A stretch of DNA of 64,000 bases from Charina bottae (Eukaryota > Chordata > Lepidosauria > Squamata > Charinaidae), in contig JALMGJ010000008.1 of the NCBI GenBank assembly GCA_023362775.1, positions 40,587,501 through 40,651,500 of the forward strand, given 5' to 3'. The position numbers and the translations under genes were made by a program. The notes under the pieces were generated by a model. It saw only the letters and a program-made list of their open reading frames with translations, was not told where the DNA came from and made no database searches. This document shows positions 1 to 10,262 of the stretch, in pieces. The stretch's first letter is position 1; the number at the start of each line of letters is the position of its first letter.

Positions 1-1376
1 AAACATCTACTTCTGCTTCATTGACCACGCTAAAGCCTTTGATTGTGTGGATCACAACAAACTGTGGCAAAGTCTTAAAGAGATGGGAGTACCAGACCAC
101 CTTACCTGTCTCCTGAGAAACCTGTATGTGGGTCAAGAAGCAACAGTTAGAACCAGACATGGAACAACCGACTGGTTCAAAATTGGGAAAGGAGTACGAC
201 AAGGCTGTATATCAGGGCTTTCCAAAGTGCCGCCGCTGGCGACACACCCAGCGGCGGCGGCGGCGACACGCGCGCGCACAGTGACGGCGCGGGGGGGCGT
301 GCGGCGGCGTGGGGGGCGTGCGGCGGCGTGGGGGGCGTGCGGTGGCGCGCGCATGCATGGCGGCCGCCGTGCACGCACGCGCCGCCGCTTCCGGGTGGTG
401 TGGCGACACACCATGCTGTGTGTGGCGACACACTTTTGTGTCGCGACACACAGTTTGGAAAGCTCTGCTGTATATTATCACCCTGCTTATTTAACTTATA
501 TGCAGAGTACATCATGAGAAATGCCGGGCTGGATGAATCACAAGCCGGAGTTAAGATTGCCGGGAGAAATATCAACAACCTCAGATATGCAGACGATACC
601 ACCCTAATGGCAGAAAGTGAAGAGGAACTAAAGAGCCTCTTGATGAGGGTGAAAGAGGAGAGTGCAAAAGCTGGCTTGAAACTCAACATTAAAAAAACCC
701 AGATCATGGCATCTGGTCCCATCACTTCCTGGCAAATAGAAGGGGAAGAAATGGAAGCAGTGACAGATTTTATTTTCTTGGGCTCCAAGATCACTGCAGA
801 CGGTGACTGCAGCCATGAAATTAAAAGACGCTTGCTCCTTGGGAGGAAAGCTATGGCAAACCTAGACAGCATATTAAAAAGCAGAGACATCACCTTGCCG
901 ACAAAGGTCCGTATAGTTAAAGCTATGGTTTTTCCAGTAGTAATGTATGACTGTGAGAGTTGGACCATAAGGAAGGCTGAGCGCCGAAGAATTGATGCTT
1001 TCGAGCTGTGGTGCTGGAGAAGACTCTTGAGAGTCCCTTGGACTGCAAGGAGGTCAAACCAGTCAATCCTAAAGGAAATTAGGAAACCCTGACTGCTCAT
1101 TGGAAGGACAGATGCTGAAGCTGAAGCTCAAATACTTTGGCCACCTAATGCGAAGAGAGGACTCACTGGAAAAGACCCTGATGCTGGGAAAGACTGAAGG
1201 CAAAAGGAGAAGGGGACGGCAGAGGATGAGATGGTTAGATAGCATCACCGATGTAATGAACATGAATTTGAGTAAACTCCGAGAGACAGTGGAGGACAGG
1301 AAGGCCTGGCGTGCTATGGTCCATGAGGTCACGAAGAGTCGGACACGACTAAACGACTGAACAACAACAACAAAAA
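1..1376 (+). mobile_element. BovB (RTE) LINE, 3' part, cut by window edge
   Basis: Reverse transcriptase half of a BovB-type non-LTR retrotransposon. It reads AFDCVDHNKLW (motif A), GKGVRQGC, LRYADDTTLMAE (catalytic YADD) and ends with KSRTRLND and a stop near 1360, followed by the (CAA)n tail typical of BovB. The frame is broken twice: a 255-bp hAT element sits inside it (213-467), and near 1080-1084 a 4-base insertion relative to the copy at 19233-19592 shifts the frame and leads to TGA at 1090-1092. Otherwise it is open and about 98% identical by eye to the tail at 57194-57407, so it looks young. The 5' part lies outside the window. Confidence 0.93.
213..467 (+). mobile_element. Non-autonomous hAT element, family I, copy A
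   Basis: Inserted in the BovB reverse transcriptase. Termini are CAGGGCTTTCCAAA and TTTGGAAAGCTCTG, inverted repeats with one mismatch, flanked by the perfect 8-bp duplication CTGTATAT (205-212 and 468-475), as expected for hAT transposition. The interior is very GC-rich (CGGCGTGGGGGGCGTG-type repeats, about 245-385) and differs from the interior of the other three copies; only the ends and the CGACACAC motifs are shared. No transposase is present. Confidence 0.9.
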
Positions 1377-2077
1377 ATAACAGAATCTTGCAAGCGTGAT
1401 TGTGCTATACCTCCTTCTTATAGTTCAGTGAATTAAGGACATTTCTGTCTGAGTCACTTCCAAATGTTATCTCATTGTTTTGGACTTTAAAAAATGTTGC
1501 AGCTCCTTTTGCCTAGGTAATGGTTCCTGCATATCTCCATCAAGGTCATCTTCCTTACTCTCTACAGATTCTTTGTGTTGCTGCTAATTCTGCTTCTTAC
1601 TGCTGTCGTTTTTGCTGGTCTAATTTTATTTGAATTGTTTTCTCTGCTTTATTGCAGAGAAAGGAAATTCATGAACCATTTTAAGTCTGACATGTAAATG
1701 AGTCCATAATCAATAAAAGGAGGGATGTTTGGATAGAGCTCTTAAAAATAAAGAGCTCTTAAAAATAAACTTGTCCTCCAGTTACTAGAGTAATGACTCT
1801 GTGATGGCAGCCATATTTCCTCAACATTTCCTCAAACCACTAAGGATTCCTACTGAAATGGATGAAGCAAAGCACTTAAATGGGAAAGTATCAGGTGGCT
1901 TCAGAAAAGTATCAAATTGGATTGCCTTGGGAACTTCAGAGCCATCACATAGAACAAGGCACCATGCATGGGTTTATCCATCACATAAAGACATCAATGC
2001 ACGTGAGTTGGTAGGACCAATTCAGATATGTCCTGTTCTCTGCAGTGTCTTCCTTTTATAGGCTGAAACATGATCCT
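1377..2077. other. Intergenic, no feature recognised
   Basis: Moderately AT-rich single-copy-looking DNA. The frame open at 1801-2061 has no recognisable motif and no splice context. A short local duplication of CTCTTAAAAATAAA occurs near 1740-1770. Confidence 0.5.
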
Positions 2078-2330
2078 TGGAACAGATGGCAGCACTTAGC
2101 TGACTTTGGCTGATTTTGGAAGCTACGTAAATCAGATCTGCTTAATACCTGGATTGGAGGATCACCAGAGTCATCCATCCCTATAAGCTAGACTGGGAAG
2201 TCAGGGGAAAAAATCCTGGGGAAGGGAATGGCAAACTGCTTCTACAACATTGCCAAGAAAAGGGCATGAATATCATCTTCAGGAGTCAAGTTCAACTCAA
2301 GGGCATCGTAAATTTATGAATCCACACAAC
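2078..2330 (+). mobile_element. 5S rRNA-derived SINE, copy a
   Basis: The stretch about 2088-2170 follows the 5S rRNA order: a GATCTCGTCTGAT-like block, GGAAGCTA, then CTTAATACCTGGATTGGAGGA, which matches the 5S internal promoter (TTAGTACTTGGATGGGAGA). It is followed by the body block GGCAATGGCAAACTGCTTC shape (near 2225-2245) and TTGCCAAGAAAA, as in the copy at 16268. Boundaries are approximate. Confidence 0.7.
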
Positions 2331-2445
2331 TCTTTAAGCCAAAAAACATGACTTAAAAGCCATAATAGCTGAACTGATATAACCCACAAAGTCACCAACA
2401 AACTGTGTTATGCAGAATGTGAACACAGCCTTTCTGAATCTAGAT

Positions 2446-2769
2446 GGGAAGCCCCATCTTTTTTTTTAATTTAATTTAATTATACATTTATATACATATA
2501 CATTTAATAATCGTAATTATGACATAAAACCTTACAACGTGCACCCCACCCCCAGGACCACTATTTTGCTTAATCATTCCTCTTTCAAAAAAAAATAATT
2601 CTGTGAATATCAAATTGAGGAATGGTACAAAGAAGTGTGGGATATGGCAATCAATGATAAATTAACATCTAATATTAAAGTTAGAAGGGGATTACAGATT
2701 CAAAACAATTTTGTAGAAATTTGGAATATATTTGTAGAATATGTATTATTAAAAGGGAAGCCCCATCTT
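2446..2769 (-). mobile_element. Short L1 insertion with internal inversion (twin priming)
   Basis: A perfect 15-bp direct repeat GGGAAGCCCCATCTT (2446-2460 and 2755-2769) flanks 294 bp. The left part starts with poly-T, so the L1 3' end is antisense. The right part (about 2605-2754) reads in the plus sense as the C-terminus of an L1 ORF2-like protein (VWDMAINDKLTSN, then VEIWNIFVEYVLLKG). Opposite orientation of the two parts inside one target duplication is the signature of twin-primed reverse transcription; the switch lies near 2590-2600. Confidence 0.8.
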
Positions 2770-3225
2770 GTTCTGCTGAAGGTTTGACCATGGAAAACCA
2801 TCACAAACATTTTGCCAGAAGGAGACTACTGTTTATCAAAAGTTCATTCATTGGCGATCACTCGTAGCCGAGTAAGATTGTCTTCCAAAGGTAAAATTTT
2901 AACGGTGGATCCGTAAGTGGCTATAAAGGCCAATTCTGGATCCGCACAACCTCCCACAATGAGGGCATAGGTTTCCGGGTGGGAGACGGTCATGATGAGG
3001 GTTTGCCTGACGTGCCTTCCTTTTAGCTCTTTTCTCCTTTTCGCCCTGTACTCGTGCTTCTTCAAAGTCCATAGCGCCATTAATAAAGGCTGACCTCCAA
3101 TTGAAACGCTCATGAGTTAGGGCTTCCCAGTTCTCAATGCTGATATTACATTTTTTTAAATTAGCTTTGAGAGTATCTTTGAATCTCTTTTGCTGTCCAC
3201 CAATATTCCGTTTTCCATTCTTAAG

Positions 3226-4706
3226 TTAGGAGTAAAGTAGCTGCTTTGGAAGACGATGGTCAGGCATTCGAACAACATGACCGGTCCAGCGAAGTTGATG
3301 TTGGATGATCATTGTTTCAATGCTGGTGGTTTTTGCTTCTTCTAATACGCTAACATTAGTCCGCCTATCTTCCCAAGTAATTTGCAGAATTTTTCGGAGG
3401 CAGCGTTGATGGAATCTTTCAAGAAGTTGGAGGTGGCGTTTGTAGAGGGTCCATGTTTCACAGGCGTACAGAAGGGTTGGTAGTACAATGGCTTTGTAAA
3501 CAAGCATTTTGGTCTCCCTGCGAATGTCCCGATCCTCAAACACTCTACGCTTCATTCGGGAGAAAGCTACACTCGCAGAGCTCAGGCGATGCTGAATTTC
3601 AGCGTCGATGTCGGCTTTTGTAGATAGATGGCTGCCGAGATAAGAAAAGTGGTCAACATTTTCTAGTGACACACCTTTAAGCTGGATTGATGGCGCTGCA
3701 GAGGGATTGGTTCGAACTTGCTGGTAAAGCACTTTGGTTTTTTTAATGTTAATCGAGAGGCCGAGTTTTTCATATGCTTCTGCAAAGATGTTTAGGATAG
3801 TTTGAAGATCTTCCTCGGAGTGTGCACAGACTACGTTATCATCAGCATATTGAAGTTCTATAACAGAAGTTGCAATTACCTTATTTTTTGCTTTCAGCCT
3901 ACTAAGATTAAAAAGCTTTCCATCTGTTCGATATATAATTTCTACACCAGTAGGAAGTTTCTCTTCAACAAGGTGCATAATCATAGCGATGAAGATAGCG
4001 AATAAGGTTGGAGCAATAAAACATCCCTGTTTAACGCCGGATTCCACTTTAAATGGATCGCTTTGAGAGCCATTGTTATTCAGGATTGTTGCCATCATGT
4101 CGTCATGGAGTAACCGCAAGATGTTCACAAATTTATCAGGGCATCCGATTTTCAGAAGGATGGTCCAGAGAGCAGTACGATTTACAGTATCAAAAGCTTT
4201 AGTCAGATCAATAAACGCCATGTACAGAGGGCGGTTTTGCTCCTTGCATTTTTCTTGAAGCTGTCGTGCAGTGAAGATCATATCCACTGTTCCCCTGGAA
4301 GGGCGGAAGCCATTTTGCATTTCAGGGAGGGTGTCTTCTGATACAGATAGGAGACGGTTTGCAATGATCTTTGCAGGATTTTGCCTGCTGTGGCTAGAAG
4401 GGAGATGCCTCGATAGTTTCCACAGTCTGTTCTATCACCCTTTTTAAAGAGAGTGATAATTATGGCATCCCTAAAGTCTGCTGGAATCTCCTCCCTCATC
4501 CAGATTTTTTCGATGAGCTTATGAAGTTGTTGTGTAAGTTCAGGCCCGCCTTCTTTAAAGACTTCAGCAGGAATCCCGTCAGGTCCACTAGCTTTGTTAT
4601 TTTTCATTTGTTTAGTGGCTTTGCTGACTTCCTCCAAACTAGGGGGTACTGCAAGCTCATTTCTTATTTGTTTTTGCGGGATTTGGAAGAAGATTTCATC
4701 AGCCAC
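3226..4706 (-). pseudogene. Reverse transcriptase domain of the LINE (frameshifted)
   Basis: The fingers and palm of the reverse transcriptase are visible in two frames. The first frame (4706-4278) holds NNKASGPDGIPAEVFK and FKKGDRTDCGNYRGISLL. The second (4320-3226) holds NGFRPSRGTVDMIF, FIDLTKAFDTVNR (first catalytic Asp), GVKQGC, LQYADDNVVCAH (YADD) and the thumb-side TLLYACETWTLY. A single missing base at about 4370 separates the frames (GKIL continues as AKIIANRLL only if one base is restored in reading). After 3226 the frame is lost again; a tail region is readable at 3113-2844. It lies 390 bp downstream of the endonuclease part on the same strand. Confidence 0.85.
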
Positions 4707-5099
4707 AGTAGAGTGACGATTAAGGAGATTGTAGTAATGCTCTTTCCAGCGCAGTGCAATAGACTCTTTGTCCTTTAGAAGTTTAGCACCATCTACTGAG
4801 CGTAAGGGATTTGTACCATGGTTTGTTGGTCCATAGATGGCCTTTATGGCATTAAAAAAGCCCCGTGCATCATGAGCATCTGCAAAATGTTGGGTTTCTT
4901 GGGCTTTTTTTATCCACCATATGTTCTTAAGTTCTCTAGTTCTTCTTTGGACTTCTGCCTTTGCACTGGCGTAGATTTTTTTCTTAACGGCACAGTTAAT
5001 ATCTTTTTGCCATATCTGGAAGGCTTTCCTTTTCTTGTCAATAATATGTTCAATCTCACTATCGTTCTCATCAAACCAGTCCTGATGTCTCTTAGTCTG

Positions 5100-6299
5100 C
5101 TATCCGATAGTTTGTTCACAGGCTGAAATAATAGAAGTCTTCAATTTAGTCCAGTGTTCCTCAACATTTTCAGGAAGTTCCATAGGCAGATGTTCCTTGA
5201 GAGTTGATTGAAAGCAAGCTCGTTTAATAGGATCTTGAAGGGCCAGTGTATTCATTTTACGCCTTGGTTTTCTTCCTTGGAGCCTACGATGAGGGACAAT
5301 CTTTATGGCCATCGTGGATCGAATTAATCGATGGTCTGTCCAGCAGTCATCGGCGCTCGTCATGGCTCTGGTGAGAAGTACTTCACGGCGATCTCTAGCA
5401 CGGACAGTTACATAATCTAAAAGATGCCAGTGCTTCGACCGTGGGTGCTTCCATGATGTTTTAAATTTATTTTTCTGGCGAAAGAGTGTGTTAGTAATGA
5501 CAAGGTTATGCTCTGCACATTTAGTCAGAAGTAAGATTCCATTCGTGTTGCTGTTGTCAACTCCTTCTTTCCCAATGATCCCTGGCCACAAATCAAAATC
5601 ACGCCCAACTCTTGCATTGAAATCGCCCAGGAGGATAATTTTATCCTCCTTTGGTATCTCTGATAAGATGGTGTCCAGCTGGGTATAAAATTTTTCCTTG
5701 ATATCCTCATCTGCATCTAGTGTTGGTGCGTAAGCACTTAGGATAGTTGCCTGTTGGTTTTTGGCGAGTTTTATTCGCAGAGTTGAGAGTCGTTCGTTAA
5801 TCCCAGTGGGAACTTCTGACAAGAGCTTCACAATGTCGTTTTTGATAGCAAAGCCTACCCCATGTATTCGTCATTCTTGTTCAGGCAGTCCTTTCCAAAA
5901 GGAGGTATAACCTCCTTTTTCTTCCTTCAACTGTCCTTCTCCTGCTCTTTGAGTTTCTTGGAGTGCTGCTATATCAATATTAAAACGTCTCAGCTCCCTT
6001 GCAATAATGGCAGTCCTACGTTCAGGTCGTTCACTATCCATATTGTCTTGCAGTGTCCGTATATTCCATGTTCCAAAATTCATGTGTTTTTTACGACCGC
6101 TAGATGGTGACCCCACTGGTTGCGGTAATCCAGACAGGGAGAAAATGAGGCAGACTATGTTTAGGGCACCTTTTCTAGCCCCCTCCCCATATGGGGTGAG
6201 CAGAGTGGATCCTAAATAGGGCTGCTCAGTCGTGGATACAGCTGCCGAACTACTCAACTGCCTCGATCCTTGAGTTAGTGCGACTGAATCCGTATCCAC
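5100..6299 (-). pseudogene. Apurinic-type endonuclease domain of the LINE (nonsense mutations)
   Basis: Endonuclease/exonuclease/phosphatase fold that nicks target DNA for LINE insertion. Motifs in order on the minus strand: MNFGTWNIRTLQD (start near 6083), IAALQETQ (metal-binding Glu), then after an in-frame TGA at 5871-5873, LSAYAPTLDADED, IILLGDFNARVGRD (Asp and Asn), HWHLLDYV and WTDHRLIRS (Asp-His pair). The frame ends at a premature TAG at about 5100, where the linker QDWFDENDSEIEHI follows. The 5871 stop is consistent with CpG decay of CGA. All catalytic motifs are still present, so the loss of function comes from the stops. Confidence 0.85.
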
Positions 6300-6869
6300 C
6301 CCCCATGTGCTGGTCCATGACTAGGAGCTTCCGGATTTCACAGTCCTGCCCCCGTTGCCATTCGTCAATCGCCATGGGACTTTTGGTTGTTTTGGGTTTG
6401 GTGTGGTTGGAAGATGCCTGTGCGTGAATTTGTTTTATGTGTGGAGATCGGTGCACAACGATCAGCACACAACCTTCACAGAAAAAGGCTCTAATCCAAT
6501 GGCATGGATACCATGACGATTGGTGACCTTTTGTCTGCTGCAGCCTTCATCCGCCTTCGCAGCCGTTGTAACAATACACCTTGTTATCTTCCGCCTGTTC
6601 TGCCGTTGAGGACTTTCTTGGATCGTTCTTTGTCTGGTTCCTCCCCCTGGACCTTACCGCCATGGGTTACCCTGCCAGGAGTACATGACTCCCGACGGCT
6701 TCGCTCACAGGGTTCATTGGGAACACACAAGCCCACTCACTACAACAAGGTGACGATCCAGCGAGTGAGTTTATCAAAAGTAATCCACCTTTAATTAAGG
6801 TTTATTGCCTGGTTGCAGGTGGGGCTTGTATTGGCTGAATGCTTTATATTAATAGCAGAAGGAGAATGA

Positions 6870-7319
6870 TCACTATAATAACCGTCTCGTCCCGACAACG
6901 TTGGCCCACCCCACCCGTGCATGCAGAGAGGGCATGCTTCGGACCCCCTCAACAAGAGAATTTCATCTAGCGGGGTCCAGGAGGCGTGCCTTCTCTGCGA
7001 TAGCTCCCACCCTATGGAATATCTTGCCCCCGGAGGTGAGACTGGCCCCCTCACTCCTGGCCTTTCAAAAGGCCCTTAAGACCTGGCTCTGCCGCCTGCC
7101 CTGGGACAACAGAGGTGGTAGTGCCTCGTGTGGTTGGCTGGCCCCGTAGCACCATGATCTACTCTGCGGTTCCAAATCCATCTTGGACTTTATTTATTTT
7201 ATGCTTGTTATGTTTTTAGAGTTTTTAAATTTTTTAAATTTTATTTGTTGTAACCCGCCCAGAGTCCCTTGTATGGGAGATGGGCAGGGGATAATTTGAA
7301 CAAATAAATAAATAAATAA
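6870..7319 (+). mobile_element. CR1/L2-type LINE 3' end
   Basis: C-terminal coding remnant with AFSAIAPTLWNILPPEV and LLAFQKALKTWL, followed by a 3' UTR with the block AACCCGCCCAGAGTCCC and a tail of AAATAAATAA repeats. This layout is the common 3' end of L2/CR1-clade LINEs in squamates. It is 5'-truncated and abuts the end of the APE-RT LINE. Confidence 0.8.
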
Positions 7320-7964
7320 CCCCAGATGTATCTAGTTCTTCTTCTTGTATTTCTCACAGTAGGCTGCTAATTGCTGAGAGAGAACAATGTGTTTCAAGAG
7401 CACAGTTATAATTTTTGCTTTTTTAAAAATGTGTCTTAAGCTGAAATGTATTAATCATTGCTACAACCATGAATAATTAATTTAATCAGAAGTTGTTTCA
7501 TCATTTTTTCCCCCAAAGGTACGAGCAGTTGAAAATGGAAACTATTCCGTTTCTCAAGAGCTGGATAATTCAAGATCTTCCCTGAGTTTTACTAAGTCTC
7601 CTTCCAATGCCAAGATAACATAATGGCATCCAAGCTTAATCGTGTTCAATCTTCAGCATGAAAAGAATTATGAGGCCTTCAATTCCCTCACAGCTAAGGA
7701 TTTGTAGAAATTACCTTCCCCCCCCCCCTCTGGAGAAGCTGCAAGTTTGCTCTGTTTCCTCTGTAGGTAAGTTAAAATGACCTTTCGAAATTCTCCACCA
7801 AATTTGTGGGCAGAGAAAGGGGCAGTTTCTCCCAAATTTTTCCAAGAGAAGGAGGCATTTTCTAACTTTATCTCATAGGCATGGTCCCCTCTTGGCAGTG
7901 ATAAGAATGCCACTACTGAAAAAGCCCAGTGGGATAAGGTCCATCTTGATGTCTTCCAGTAGGA
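7320..7964. other. Intergenic, no feature recognised
   Basis: No repeat family or coding signal recognised. A C-run occurs near 7719-7728. The minus-strand frame at 7668-8024 runs into the tandem repeat to the right and has no recognisable domain. Confidence 0.45.
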
Positions 7965-8160
7965 TTGAAGAGTGAGATGGCAATCAGGATTAACTTCAAT
8001 CCTACTGGAAGAGTGAGATGGCAATCAGCATTAACTTCAATCCTACTGGAAGAGTGAGATGGCAATCAGCATTAACTTCAATCCTACTGGAAGAGTGAGA
8101 TGGCAATCAGCATTAACTTCAATCCTACTGGAAGAGTGAGATGGCAATCAGGATTAACTC
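7965..8160. repeat. 41-bp minisatellite, about 4.7 copies
   Basis: Tandem unit containing GAGTGAGATGGCAATCAG and TTCAATCCTACTGG. Successive units are exactly 41 bp apart (8011, 8052, 8093). Inner units are identical; the first and last carry GGATTAAC instead of GCATTAAC, which points to recent expansion from the inside. Confidence 0.92.
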
Positions 8161-8167
8161 TTTAAAA

Positions 8168-8299
8168 CAGTGTTTCTCAACCTTGGCAACTGGAAGACAT
8201 GTGGACTTCAACTCCCAGAATTCCTCAGCCAGTCATGCTGGCTGGGGAATTCTGGGAGTTGAAGTCCACACATCTTAAACTTGTCAAAGTTGAGAAACA
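8168..8299. mobile_element. Palindromic hAT MITE, family II, copy 1
   Basis: Starts CAGTGTTTCTCAACC and folds back on itself through AATTCC...CCAGCCAG/CTGGCTGG...GGAATT in the middle. The right end stops at TTGAGAAACA, so the terminal CTG has mutated. Same family as the copies at 19804, 21892, 33914, 35078, 43643, 49080 and 61499. Confidence 0.85.
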
Positions 8300-8689
8300 A
8301 AATAGGTTTAAAATAGGTTTAACCTATTTTAGCATCTCTAGATTATTTTAAGTATCAAAATAATTTAAGAGTTTTCCAAAATCTACAGTTGGACCATCCT
8401 GTTACTAGGATCAACAGAAGTAACCGAAAGATTACACAAGTTTTTGAGATTTTTAGTACTCTTCATCACCAGGAAGTTAAAAAGAAAAAGCAAACCCCAA
8501 CAAGGGAGCAAACAAATATGGAGAATGCCAAGCTGAAGATAGATGCCTTAAATCATCACAACATATGGCTAAATCTAGATCTGAACAGAATTCTTCCCAA
8601 GTCATAAGAGTTGCGTTTAGCCACTATTGTATATTACATCTGCCACAGTTTTTCCATATTATTCAGGTGCTGAACTGTAGCATGAGTTC
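8300..8689. other. Intergenic, no feature recognised
   Basis: AT-rich sequence with a short duplicated AATAGGTTTAA block (8301-8325). The frames at 8389-8607 and 8565-8834 have no recognisable domain. Confidence 0.4.
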
Positions 8690-8754
8690 AATGTTTGATC
8701 TCATCAATGAGATGAGAGAGGAGCCGGGTCACCTCCTCACACAGGAGGAGCTGT

Positions 8755-9642
8755 GTGGGAACACTGTTCAGACGAGCACGGACGCGCTGCGGCAACCCAG
8801 AGCACCGGAAAAAGGAGACAGACCACTTATGTAACATCTTCCAGCAAGATGGATATCCACACAACTTTATCGGGAAGTGCCTGACCACTCAACCCACCAC
8901 AGCAAAACCAACGGAGGCTATGAGGGGGATTGCACTGCCATACATCAGAAACATCTCAGAAACTACTAATGGACTGTTGCATCCACACGGCATCACTGTA
9001 GCACACAAACCTACTGAAACCCTTCAGAACATTGTAGGTAAACCAGAGGACCCAGTGGCCCAAGAAGAAAGAACAGGAGTTGTCTACAGCATACAGTGTA
9101 GGGACTGTAACAGCCACTATGTAGGACAGACTGGCAGAGGACTAGCAGAACGCATCCACGAACACAGACTAGCGGTCAGAAGACATGATGGAGGCTCCTT
9201 AATCTCACGACACATGGACAGACTTGACCATGCTTTCAACTGGGAAACTGTGAGCATATTGGACCGGGCCAAATCCAAAAATGCTAGAGAATTCCTAGAA
9301 GCTTGGCACTCAGACAAAGCAGCCATCAACAGACACATAGAAGTTAACAACATTTACATACCATTCATAAGAGACAATAGAATAGCCAGAAGACCAGAAC
9401 ACCCCTGGGCCAGCAATCAACAACAAGATATGCATAGATTAACAGCAAGATTAGCAGCAGAGGAGCAATCAAACAACACAATAGACCTTAATCAAGGAAC
9501 TATTAACTCAGTCAATCACCCAAACAGCACACAACAGCCCAATCAAGGAACTACCAAGGAGAGTACAAGACCCCCACCAACACAGGCAGGACAAGCCAGG
9601 GTATATAAACAGACAGCAAGTTCCACTCCCTTTTCGCACTGA
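8755..9642 (+). pseudogene. Penelope GIY-YIG endonuclease (partial ORF)
   Basis: C-terminal part of the Penelope polyprotein, 295 residues open to the natural stop at 9640-9642. The linker has LFRRARTRCGNPEHRK and TDHLCNIFQQDGYP; then comes the GIY-YIG nuclease: GVVYSIQCRDC (GIY-equivalent, VVY), SHYVGQTGRGLAERIHEH (YVG with the catalytic Arg), and a helix ending in LISRHMDRLDHAFNW, then AREFLEAW with the metal-binding Glu. The CxxC in SIQCRDC is typical of the Penelope type. The reverse transcriptase is missing, so this is a dead 5'-truncated copy. The nominal start is not a real initiator. Confidence 0.85.
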
Positions 9643-9682
9643 AGATGTTGCCTAGCCTGGCAATGAAACGTCTGCATGAAAA
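9631..9682 (+). ncRNA. Hammerhead-ribozyme-like motif in the Penelope 3' tail
   Basis: Core CTGAAGA (9639-9645), a stem II hairpin TTGCC-TAGCCT-GGCAA (9648-9663), then GAAACGTC (9665-9672). Stem I can form between TTTTC.GCA (9631-9638) and TGC.GAAAA (9673-9682, two-base bulge). Stem III would be only the palindrome ACGT, so activity would need a dimer, as described for Penelope-encoded hammerheads. It departs from the standard core by an extra T after CTGAAGA. Inference from sequence only. Confidence 0.5.
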
Positions 9683-9715
9683 CAACAAGGCTCAGAGAGC
9701 ACCAAAGACTCCCCA

Positions 9716-10149
9716 AATAAAAGTCAGTTGAAAAAGCTAAAGCATCCTGGCATCTTAGCCATATATCATGGCTTAGAAATCCCAGGGGCTGTCTTCACAC
9801 AACATGCTAAGAGAAAATCAAATTGCATTATGAAGAAGTATGATGGCAGAACTCGCGAAAAAAAGAGGAGTTTCTTTGCATTTTATTAAAATACATAAAG
9901 ATTTATCCAAGTACTCCCTTATAAGGAAAGTGGGGCAGAAAATGAAGAAATGTTTGAAGAGAGGTATGAAGAGAGAGGGACAGTTGCACAAAAAGAGAAA
10001 GGAAAGGAAAAGAAGACAAATGTTTTTTTAAAAGGAAAACAGAGAGATTGGTGGCTATTGAGAAAAATCTATCATCATTCTATAAAAATAATGGAGTTCT
10101 ATACCTCCAAAAAGAAACTATGTATAGAATTAAAAATAGAATTAACAGT
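9716..10149. other. Intergenic, no feature recognised
   Basis: AT- and purine-rich sequence leading into a long microsatellite. No coding or repeat-family signal recognised. Confidence 0.4.
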
Positions 10150-10262
10150 TCTTCTCTTTCTCTTTCTCTTTCTCTTTCTCTTTCTCTTTCTCTTTCTCTT
10201 TCTCTTTCTCTTTCTCTTTCTCTTTCTCTTTCTCTTTCTCTTTCTCTTTCTCTTTCTCTTTC

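Larger units (their letters stand above)
2836..6780 (-). mobile_element. Near full-length APE-RT non-LTR retrotransposon (LINE), dead
   Basis: About 3.9 kb on the minus strand: a 5' leader (about 6780-6100), an apurinic-type endonuclease domain, a linker, a reverse transcriptase and a C-terminal tail, ending at the 3' block near 2843-2885 (CGAGTGATCGCCAATGA in minus sense). It is inactive: nonsense codons at 5871-5873 and about 5100-5102, a one-base deletion near 4370, and further breaks after 3226. The family resembles the genomic endonuclease-reverse transcriptases often mislabelled craniofacial development protein 2-like. I place it near RTE-type LINEs, but the clade is not certain. Confidence 0.88.
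8690..9715 (+). mobile_element. Penelope-like element, 5'-truncated
   Basis: 3' portion of a Penelope-like retroelement: linker, GIY-YIG endonuclease, and a 3' non-coding tail with a hammerhead-like motif (9631-9682). Ends near GCACCAAAGACTCC (about 9700-9713). The tail recurs as a short fragment at 50775-50855. Confidence 0.88.

Noticed and set aside
177..1100. 307-codon minus-strand frame
   Set aside because: Antisense shadow of the BovB reverse transcriptase and the hAT element.
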